Source: CALMEC01 sp964440285
GTDB lineage: Bacteria; Actinomycetota; Thermoleophilia; Miltoncostaeales; Miltoncostaeaceae
Direction: 5' to 3'
DNA: 18,061 nucleotides
NCBI GenBank assembly: GCA_964440285.1
Contig: CAYTRV010000028.1
Location: forward strand, 1 to 18,061
In this document: positions 7,736 to 13,260 of the stretch, piece by piece
Position numbering within the stretch: position 1 is the stretch's first letter
Layout of the letters: each line of letters starts with the position of its first letter
Notes under the pieces: generated by a model
What the model was told of the DNA's origin: nothing
Databases searched by the model: none
The model's input: only the letters and a program-made list of their open reading frames with translations
Made by a program: the position numbers and the translations under genes

Positions 7736-9109
7736 TCACCCGGCCGCAGCGTCGACCGGCAGGGTGAGCGCGACCTCCGCGCCGGCATCGGCGCCGTTGC
7801 GAACGGCGGCGTGTCCGCCGTGGGCGCGGGCGATCGCATCCACGATCGCGAGCCCCAGACCGGCCGCGGCATCGGAGCGCGCCGCGTCGCCGCGACTGAA
7901 CCGTTCGAACGCCCGCGGGATGAGCTCCGCGGCGAACCCGGGGCCACGGTCACCGACGCTCACGACCACGGTGTCGCCGTCGCGGCGGGCGGCGAGCCGG
8001 ATGGTGCCCGCGCCGTGACGCAGGGCGTTGTCGACGAGGTTGCCGAGTGCCTGCTCGAGGCGGAGCCGATCCGCAACGATCACGAGGCCCTCGGAAGCGT
8101 CGACGTCCAGGTCGCGGCCGGCGGCGCGGGCCTTGGCGGTGAACCTCGCGGCGACGGCGCAGACCACCGCGCCGACCTCGACCCGGTCCGGGCGGAGCGG
8201 CAGGGCGCCGTCGTCGACGGTAGCGAGGACGAGCATGTCCTCCGAGAGGCGGACGAGCCGATCGACCTCCTCGGACGCCGAGCGGAGCGCCGCGTCCAGC
8301 TCGGCCGCCGTGCGTGGCCGGCGGGTGGCCAGCTCAAGCTCGATCTTCAGCAGGGCAAGCGGCGTGCGCAGCTCGTGGCTGGCGTCGGCGACGAACCGGC
8401 GCTCGCGCCGGAGGCCCTCGTCGAGGCGCTCGAGCATCGCGTTCAGGGTCTCGCCGAGGCGGTGGATCTCGTCACGTGCCTCGGGGAGCGGCAAGCGGCC
8501 CTCCGGCGTGTCGGCGCCGATCTCGGACGCGCGTCGTCGCATCGCCTCGACCGGTCGGAGCGCCGCCCCGGAGACGAGGAAGCCGAGGATCGACGAGAGC
8601 ACCAGCGCGATCGGCCCCAGGATCCAGAGCTGGGTCAAGAGACCACGGAGCGCGTCGCGGCGGTCCGTGACCGACTCGCCGACGAGGAGGAGGCGGCCGC
8701 TTCCCGGCACGGGTGTGGCAAGCAGGCGCGCCGGATCGACGTCGCCGTCCGGTTCCACCACCTCGCGCTCGAACCGCAGGTCGCCCGTGGCCGCCGACCG
8801 CCCCGCCGGGAGCAGCATCTGCCGCTCGAAGCCGGCGGTGGCCGCGAGCACCCGGCCGTCCGCGGCCACGACCTGCGCGAACCCCTCGCCCCCGCCGGCG
8901 GCGGCAGGCAGGCCACCGTGGAACGTCGCGGCGCTCCCGCCCGCGACGCCGGCGAGCGACTCGGCGCGCGCGGTGAGACGCTCGTCGATCTGGCTGGTCA
9001 GCGAGTCGCCGAGGCGGAGGTACAGGACGCCGCCCACCGCGACGATGACCGCTGCCATCGCCGCCGCGAAGATCAGGGTCAGGCGCAGCCGGATCGGCAG
9101 GCGGCTCAC
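7736..9109 (-). CDS. Two-component sensor histidine kinase
   Basis: Membrane sensor kinase of the HAMP-HisKA-HATPase type, 457 residues. Membrane helix 1 spans about residues 10-31, followed by an extracytoplasmic sensor of about 130 residues and helix 2 at about 160-184. A HAMP linker starts at LRPVEAMRRRASEIG. The phospho-acceptor is His245 in ADASHELRTPLALLK. ATP-binding boxes are N (NLVDNALRHG, Asn361), G1 (GDRGPGF), F (RAFERFSRGD) and G2 (AGLGLAIV). The sensor has no cysteine or obvious ligand motif, so the signal is unknown. The GTG start at 9109 overlaps the response-regulator stop as GTGA, so the two are one translationally coupled unit. Domain order resembles CutS/MprB-type actinobacterial kinases, but orthology is not claimed. 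Confidence 0.95.
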   Translation of the reverse strand: MSRLPIRLRLTLIFAAAMAAVIVAVGGVLYLRLGDSLTSQIDERLTARAESLAGVAGGSAATFHGGLPAAAGGGEGFAQVVAADGRVLAATAGFERQMLLPAGRSAATGDLRFEREVVEPDGDVDPARLLATPVPGSGRLLLVGESVTDRRDALRGLLTQLWILGPIALVLSSILGFLVSGAALRPVEAMRRRASEIGADTPEGRLPLPEARDEIHRLGETLNAMLERLDEGLRRERRFVADASHELRTPLALLKIELELATRRPRTAAELDAALRSASEEVDRLVRLSEDMLVLATVDDGALPLRPDRVEVGAVVCAVAARFTAKARAAGRDLDVDASEGLVIVADRLRLEQALGNLVDNALRHGAGTIRLAARRDGDTVVVSVGDRGPGFAAELIPRAFERFSRGDAARSDAAAGLGLAIVDAIARAHGGHAAVRNGADAGAEVALTLPVDAAAG

Positions 9110-9786
9110 GACGCGTCGTCGACCCGCAGCCGGTACCCGACGCCGCGTACCGTCTCGATGGAGCTGCGGCCGAACGGCCGGTCGAGCTTGTCGCGCAGGT
9201 AGCCGACGTAGACGTCGATGACGTTCGAACGGTTCTCGTACTCACCGTCCCACGCGTGCTCGAGCAGCTGGAAGCGCGAGAGCACCTGACCGGGGCGGCG
9301 CATGAACGCTTCGAGCAGCGCGAACTCCTTCGCCGAGAGCGCGATCGGCGTGGCGGCCCGCCAGACCTCGCGTGTCGCCGGATCGAGGCGAAGGTCGCCG
9401 ACCTCGAGCACCGCGGGACGTTCGGGAGCGCCGCGCCGCGCGATCGCGCGAACGCGGGCGAGCAGCTCGTCGAGGTGGAACGGCTTCGGCAGGTAGTCGT
9501 CGGCGCCGGCGTCGAGCCCGGCGACGCGGTCGGGGACGGCGGTGCGCGCCGTGAGCATCAGGACCGGCGACCACACCCCGTCCTCACGCAGCCGCCGGCA
9601 CACCTCCACGCCGTCGATCCCGGGGAGCATGAGGTCGAGCAGGATCACGTCGTACTCGGTCGCCCGCGCCATCCAGAGCGCCTCGGTCCCGGTCGCGGCG
9701 ATGTCCGCCGCGTGACCGTCCTCCTCCATACCGCGCCGTAGGAGCCCGGCCATCTTCGCCTCGTCCTCGACGATCAGGATTCGCAT
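9106..9786 (-). CDS. OmpR/PhoB-family response regulator
   Basis: Cytosolic transcription factor of 226 residues, partner of the adjacent kinase. The receiver domain carries the acidic pocket EDE (7-9), the phospho-acceptor Asp51 in ILLDLMLPGIDG, Thr79 in LMLTART and Lys101 in LPKPF. The C-terminal winged helix runs from about 125; its recognition helix region is NRSNVIDVYVGYLRDKLD and it ends with the typical ETVRGVGYRLR. The ATG at 9786 has no Shine-Dalgarno sequence upstream. An AATGAT -10-like element sits only 5 bases before it, so a leaderless transcript is possible. A direct repeat typical of this regulator family lies just upstream (9809-9825). Confidence 0.96.
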   Translation of the reverse strand: MRILIVEDEAKMAGLLRRGMEEDGHAADIAATGTEALWMARATEYDVILLDLMLPGIDGVEVCRRLREDGVWSPVLMLTARTAVPDRVAGLDAGADDYLPKPFHLDELLARVRAIARRGAPERPAVLEVGDLRLDPATREVWRAATPIALSAKEFALLEAFMRRPGQVLSRFQLLEHAWDGEYENRSNVIDVYVGYLRDKLDRPFGRSSIETVRGVGYRLRVDDAS

Positions 9787-9808
9787 GCGTGATCATTGTC
9801 GCAGCCAA

Positions 9809-9825
9809 GATGAGCTGCGGATGAG
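9809..9825 (-). promoter_or_regulatory. Direct repeat, candidate binding site of the adjacent response regulator
   Basis: On the minus strand CTCATC occurs twice (9825-9820 and 9814-9809), start to start exactly 11 bases, one helical turn. OmpR/PhoB regulators bind such head-to-tail hexamers with 11-base phasing. The promoter-proximal copy ends 11 bases upstream of an AATGAT -10-like element (9797-9792), the geometry of activated Pho-box promoters. This is inference from layout; no binding data are available. Confidence 0.4.
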
Positions 9826-9853
9826 AACGGGCCGCCTGACGCGCCGGTGCCGC

Positions 9854-10255
9854 TCAGCCCGGCGGGGCGTCGAGCCGGAAGACCGGGTGGTCCGCGGCGT
9901 CAGGGAGCGCCGTGAAGAACGACGCCACCGCGCGGCCGGCCACGGCTTGGTACGCCGCGATGACTTGCGGACGTTCGGTAACCGGCACCTCGATCGCGCG
10001 GAACCGCTCCACCCCTCGCTTGCCGTGGAGCTCCCCCTCCCCGGCGGATCGGAGATTGCGCGCCCACTGCGTCTCGCCGCGTGGCGAGACCAGGTACCGG
10101 GCGCCGCCGTGGTCGACGGGGATGACCGGCACACGCCGGATCTCCCCGGTGCGCCGTCCCCGTACCGCGAGCGCCTTGGTGCCCGAGATCCCGAACCGCA
10201 TCGCGATCGGGTTGAAGATCCGTCGCACGAAGAACGGCGGTCTGATGTAGGCCAT
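9854..10255 (-). CDS. F420-dependent nitroreductase/quinone reductase family protein
   Basis: Small flavin/deazaflavin-binding split-barrel protein of the Ddn (F420H2-dependent quinone reductase) family, 133 residues. Family traits are GRRTGEIRRVPVIPVDHGG, then YLVSPRGETQWARNLRSAGEGEL, with the Gly-Glu-Thr-x-Trp-x-x-Asn-Leu block that contacts the cofactor. Known members use reduced F420 to reduce quinones or nitro compounds; the substrate here is unknown. A longer frame reaches 10294, but the ATG at 10255 has AGGGGG upstream at good spacing and gives the family N-terminus MAYIRPPFFVRRIFN. It stands alone between the two-component operon and etfBA, 67 bases on each side. It implies that the host makes coenzyme F420. 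Confidence 0.85.
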   Translation of the reverse strand: MAYIRPPFFVRRIFNPIAMRFGISGTKALAVRGRRTGEIRRVPVIPVDHGGARYLVSPRGETQWARNLRSAGEGELHGKRGVERFRAIEVPVTERPQVIAAYQAVAGRAVASFFTALPDAADHPVFRLDAPPG

Positions 10256-10322
10256 CGCCACCCCCTGACGAGGCGCCTGATCGGGCCTCACCACAGTAGC
10301 AACGACGGCGAATCTCGGTGCG

Positions 10323-11282
10323 TTAGGCCTTGCGCTCCTTCACGAGCTCCGTGAGCTTCGGGACGATCTGGTGCAGGTCGCCCACCACGCCGAAGTCGCT
10401 GAAGTCGAAGATCGGCGCGCTGCCGTCCTTGTTGATCGCGACGATGACCTGCGAGCTCTGCATGCCGACCTTGTGCTGGATGGCGCCGGAGATGCCACAG
10501 CCGATGTAGAGCTTCGGCGACACCGATTTTCCGGTCTGGCCGACCTGCGTGGCGTACGGGTACCAGCCGGAGTCGACGACCGCGCGGGTCGACGCGACCG
10601 CGCCGCCGAGCGCCGCCGCGAGCTCCTCGAGGATCCCGAACCCATCGGGGCTGCCGAGTCCGCGGCCGCCGGCGACCAGGATGTCGGCCTCCTCGATGGA
10701 CGGCCCGGTCTGCTCCTCGTGCGCCTGGTCGACCATCACCGCGCGGCCCGAGAAGTCCTCGAGCTCCACGGCGATGTCCTCCACTGCGCCGGCGCCGGCG
10801 CGCTCCACCGGGTCGAACGAACCGGACCGGAACAGGCCGAGGCGCGGTTCCTCGCTCCAGCCGGCGTCCACGTAGACGGAGTCGGCGAGCGCGGCGCGCT
10901 TGCCCACGACGGTCCCGTCCTCGTGGGCGATGTCGAGGAGATCCCAGTTGAGGCCGGCGTCGAGGCGCGCGGCGAGACCTCCGGCGACGTCCGCAGCGAG
11001 CACCGACGCCCCGAACAGGACTGTGCCGAAGCCCTTGTCGCTCACGAGGCGGCTGATCACGTCGACGCGCGACTGCGGGAGGGGCGCCGCGAGGCGTGCG
11101 TCGTCCGCGACGTAGACGCGGGCAGCCCCGTACCTGGCCGCCTCGGCCGCGAGGTCGCGCACGCCGCTGCCGACCAGCACGCCGGACGTGTCGGGGTCGA
11201 GCGACGCGGCCCTGGAGAGCACGCCGAGCGAGCCCTTCTGGATCGACGATCCGTGGTGCTCGAGGAAGACGAGAGTGCTCAC
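10323..11282 (-). CDS. etfA: Electron transfer flavoprotein alpha subunit
   Basis: Alpha subunit of the soluble FAD-containing ETF heterodimer, which takes electrons from acyl-CoA and related dehydrogenases and passes them to ETF:quinone oxidoreductase. 319 residues, the usual length. The N-terminal adenine-nucleotide-hydrolase-like domain starts STLVFLEHHGSSIQKGSLG. The C-terminal FAD domain contains VAGGRGLGSPDGFGILEELA, DSGWYPYATQVGQTGKSVSP, LYIGCGISGAIQHKVGM and VAINKDGSAPIFDFSDFGVVGD, in the standard order. The GTG start at 11282 overlaps the etfB stop as GTGA. Start and frame are secure through that junction. Confidence 0.97.
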   Translation of the reverse strand: MSTLVFLEHHGSSIQKGSLGVLSRAASLDPDTSGVLVGSGVRDLAAEAARYGAARVYVADDARLAAPLPQSRVDVISRLVSDKGFGTVLFGASVLAADVAGGLAARLDAGLNWDLLDIAHEDGTVVGKRAALADSVYVDAGWSEEPRLGLFRSGSFDPVERAGAGAVEDIAVELEDFSGRAVMVDQAHEEQTGPSIEEADILVAGGRGLGSPDGFGILEELAAALGGAVASTRAVVDSGWYPYATQVGQTGKSVSPKLYIGCGISGAIQHKVGMQSSQVIVAINKDGSAPIFDFSDFGVVGDLHQIVPKLTELVKERKA

Positions 11283-12061
11283 ACCAGCTTCCTTTCCATG
11301 AGGAACGCCATGATCTTCTCCGCGGCCGTGCCGTCGTCCTCGATCTTGATCGTGTCGCCGCGGGAGGGAGGCGCGGAGAGCGCCCGGACAGTGGTGCGCG
11401 ACCCGGCCTCGCCCGCACGGCCCGCCTCCGCGCCGATGTCGGCGAGCGAGACGACGTCCTGCGGCTTCTTCTTTGCGCCCATGATCCCCTTCAGCGACGG
11501 GTAGCGGGGCTCGTTGAGCGCGTCGGAGACGGCGAGCACGGCGGGCAGCGGCGAGCTGATGCGGTCGTAGCCGAACTCCGTCTGGCGTTTGGCGCTGACC
11601 TGCCCACCGGCGACCTCGAGCTCGGAGATCTGGGAGATGACCGGCATCTTCAGGCGGTCGGCCACCGCGGCCCACAGGACGGCGCCGTCACTGTCGGAGG
11701 CCTGCTGGCCGAACAGCACGATGTCGGGCGACTCGCGCTCCAGCGCGCGTGCGAGCACGTAGCTGGTCGCGACGAGGTCGGAGCCGGCGGCGGCATCGTC
11801 GGCGACGAGCACGGCGCGGTCGGCGCCCATCGCGAGGCCCTTGCGTAGCGACTCCAGGGCCCGTCCCGGGCCCATCGACACGAGGACGACCTCGCCGTCA
11901 CCGGCGGCCTCCTTGAGGCGCAGTGCCTGCTCGACGGCGTTGAGGTCGAAGGGGTTGAGCATCCGGTCACCGGCGTCGCGGCTCAGGCGGAGCGTCGACG
12001 GGTCGATCTTCTTCTCGGCCGTGGTGTCCGGTACTTCTTTGACGCAGACGGCGATCTTCAC
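11279..12061 (-). CDS. etfB: Electron transfer flavoprotein beta subunit
   Basis: Beta subunit of ETF; in the classical type it binds AMP as a structural cofactor. 260 residues beginning MKIAVCVKEVPDTTAEKKID. FGQQASDSDGAVLW is the nucleotide loop, and the family signature appears as ALNEPRYPSLKGIMGAKKKP. The start is GTG at 12061, with AAGGAG 11 bases upstream, slightly far. It leads the etfBA operon; the 224-base region upstream is shared with the divergent gene at 12286. A -10-like TAGTTT lies at 12161-12156 on this strand, without a clear -35. No acyl-CoA dehydrogenase gene is adjacent, so the partner dehydrogenases must be encoded elsewhere. Confidence 0.97.
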   Translation of the reverse strand: MKIAVCVKEVPDTTAEKKIDPSTLRLSRDAGDRMLNPFDLNAVEQALRLKEAAGDGEVVLVSMGPGRALESLRKGLAMGADRAVLVADDAAAGSDLVATSYVLARALERESPDIVLFGQQASDSDGAVLWAAVADRLKMPVISQISELEVAGGQVSAKRQTEFGYDRISSPLPAVLAVSDALNEPRYPSLKGIMGAKKKPQDVVSLADIGAEAGRAGEAGSRTTVRALSAPPSRGDTIKIEDDGTAAEKIMAFLMERKLV

Positions 12062-12183
12062 GGGCTGGCGCGCTCCTTGATCGGGTCGCTGGGGGCGGCG
12101 CCTGTTCGCGCCTGGGCACGCTCACGCCACCGGGGCCCAGTGCGCAAGCGGCGGGAAACTACCATGCGCCCGACCCCTGCGCA

Positions 12184-12219
12184 CGGCCAAATGACCGCCG
12201 CCGACCGGCCAAGTGTCCG
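12184..12219. repeat. Helically phased 14-base direct repeat between etfB and the secreted-protein gene
   Basis: CGGCCAAATGACCG (12184-12197) and CGGCCAAGTGTCCG (12206-12219) match at 12 of 14 positions and start 22 bases apart, two turns of B-DNA. They lie in the intergenic region between two divergent genes, about 30 bases upstream of the candidate -35 at 12249. This arrangement fits tandem operators for a dimeric or cooperative regulator. No known consensus is recognised. Confidence 0.4.
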
Positions 12220-12248
12220 GCCGTGGCCGTGTCGAATGGGGATACGCC

Positions 12249-12278
12249 GTGACGCCGGAAACGGCTGCGACGTACCCT
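12249..12278 (+). promoter_or_regulatory. Candidate leaderless promoter of the TIMP/GerMN-like gene
   Basis: GTGACG (12249-12254, four of six matches to TTGACA) and TACCCT (12273-12278, TANNNT pattern) are 18 bases apart. The -10 ends 7 bases before the ATG at 12286, which puts the expected transcription start at or next to the start codon. No Shine-Dalgarno sequence precedes that ATG, consistent with a leaderless mRNA. Confidence 0.35.
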
Positions 12279-12285
12279 TTGCACG

Positions 12286-13086
12286 ATGCGCCGGATATCG
12301 CTCGCCGTCATGCTCGTCCTGATCGGCGCTGGGAACGCCCTCGCCTGTTCCTGCGTGGGCCAGTCGGACGCGAAGTACCGCCGGGCCGCGGACGTGATCT
12401 TCGCGGGCACCGTCACCTCGAGCGCCGACCCGAACCCTGGACCGATCATCTCGAGCGCTGATCCGATCACGTACACGTTCGCCGTCGAGCGCAGCGCCAA
12501 GGGCGTGGTCGGCGCCACGCAGGAGGTCGTCTCGGCGCGGAATGGTGCCTCCTGCGGACGCTCGTTCGCGACGGGCGGGCGCTACGTCGTCTACGCGACA
12601 CTGGCACGCGGGGTCCCTTGGGCGAACCTCTGCGGCGGGTCGCGCGACCTGGCGGCAAACGAACCGCCGTTCGCCCTTTGGCGTGTGGCCACCTTCGGAA
12701 CCTACGCAGGGCGCGTGGCCCGCGTGATCGGCACCGTCCGGCGCGGCGAGCATCCCGGCCTGGCCGCGTTTCGCATCCTGCTCGCCGACGGGTTCTCAGG
12801 CACCGGCGGTGGGTCCGCGACCGCGATTCCCCGCGGAACCCGGCTTCTTCGGTATCACGCCAACGACGGAACCGTGCGGATCACGTTGTCGCGACGGTTC
12901 GCACGGCTCGCGGGTGCGCCGCTTCGTCTGGCCCTCGCCCAGATCGTCTTCACTGCGAGCGATCTGCCCGGGGTTCGGCGTGTGCGTGTTCGCACCGCAC
13001 TCGGACCGCTCCCGGGCTTCGACCGGCCGCTGACGGTCGCCGACTTCCGTCGCGAGAGCTCACCCAGGCGACTCCCGCCCGGGTGA
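12286..13086 (+). CDS. Secreted protein with TIMP/netrin-like CxC N-terminus and GerMN-like C-terminal domain
   Basis: 266 residues. A signal peptide (1-20, MRRISLAVMLVLIGAGNALA) is followed directly by Cys-Ser-Cys (21-23). Bacterial proteins with a TIMP/netrin-like fold begin their mature chain in this way. The following text fits that fold: ADVIFAGTV (36-43), YTFAVERSAKGV (63-74), then ASCGRSFATGGRYVVYA (88-104) and Cys116 as a fourth cysteine. From about 157 on, the chain resembles a GerMN domain (known from spore-germination and lipoprotein LpqB-type proteins), with AIPRGTRLL, DGTVRITLSRRFA and RLALAQIVFTASDLPGVRRVRV. Both assignments are by eye. The ATG at 12286 lacks a ribosome site but sits just after a promoter-like -10. 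The stop codon lies within a decayed enoyl-CoA hydratase segment (13082-13140), so the extreme C-terminus may be new. Confidence 0.75.
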   Translation: MRRISLAVMLVLIGAGNALACSCVGQSDAKYRRAADVIFAGTVTSSADPNPGPIISSADPITYTFAVERSAKGVVGATQEVVSARNGASCGRSFATGGRYVVYATLARGVPWANLCGGSRDLAANEPPFALWRVATFGTYAGRVARVIGTVRRGEHPGLAAFRILLADGFSGTGGGSATAIPRGTRLLRYHANDGTVRITLSRRFARLAGAPLRLALAQIVFTASDLPGVRRVRVRTALGPLPGFDRPLTVADFRRESSPRRLPPG

Positions 13087-13140
13087 AGCGGCGCTCCCGC
13101 TCCTCGACACAACGTGGCCATCCCCTCGCGCTGATCCTCG
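13082..13140 (-). pseudogene. Remnant of the 3' end of a second enoyl-CoA hydratase gene
   Basis: By hand alignment this segment matches 15400-15457, the C-terminal coding end of the intact enoyl-CoA hydratase on the same strand, at 46 of 58 positions with one single-base gap. It encodes EDQREGMATL, then after the one-base shift FEERERRFT; the intact gene has EDQREGMAAFFEKREPDFT. Within EDQREGMA four codons differ only at the third base (GAT/GAC, CGC/CGG, GGG/GGC, GCC/GCG). This shows that the copy diverged as a working gene before decaying. The stop codon and everything upstream of the fragment are gone. The insert between the two copies is the 13261-15381 gene. Confidence 0.7.
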
Positions 13141-13229
13141 CTGCCGACCGATGGCGCAGGTGGCGGGCTCCTTGATCCGCTTTCGTTTCGTTCACCGGAA
13201 TGACGTCCGGCGCGGCTCATAGCCTGCGA

Positions 13230-13243
13230 AGGTTGACCAACCT
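13230..13243. promoter_or_regulatory. Palindrome upstream of the FG-GAP/RTX gene
   Basis: AGGTTG-AC-CAACCT is a perfect 6-2-6 inverted repeat in the 5' region of the gene starting at 13261, just before its AGGGGG ribosome site. A -10-like TAGCCT (13220-13225) would place the transcription start inside the palindrome, a usual operator position; no -35 is visible. The rest of 13141-13260 shows only a short 5-base stem (13195-13210) and nothing else recognisable. Confidence 0.3.
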
Positions 13244-13260
13244 GCCGGACAGGGGGAATC

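Noticed and set aside
7634..9202. 522-codon plus-strand open frame opposite the histidine kinase
   Set aside because: The minus strand carries all kinase boxes; the plus frame is rich in Arg, Glu and Ala without any motif.
10256..10322. TACTGT -10-like element before the F420-dependent gene
   Set aside because: No -35 and only a partial match; listed here only as a possibility.
13164..13183. Near match (16 of 17) between the etfB leader (12066-12082) and the stretch after the crotonase remnant
   Set aside because: Built around an AAGGAGC ribosome-site-like core; at this length one such match is expected by chance in 18 kb of high-GC DNA, and the flanks do not extend it.
13195..13210. CCGGA-N6-TCCGG stem upstream of the FG-GAP gene
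   Set aside because: Only five base pairs of GC-rich stem with no T-tract; many such stems occur in this composition.
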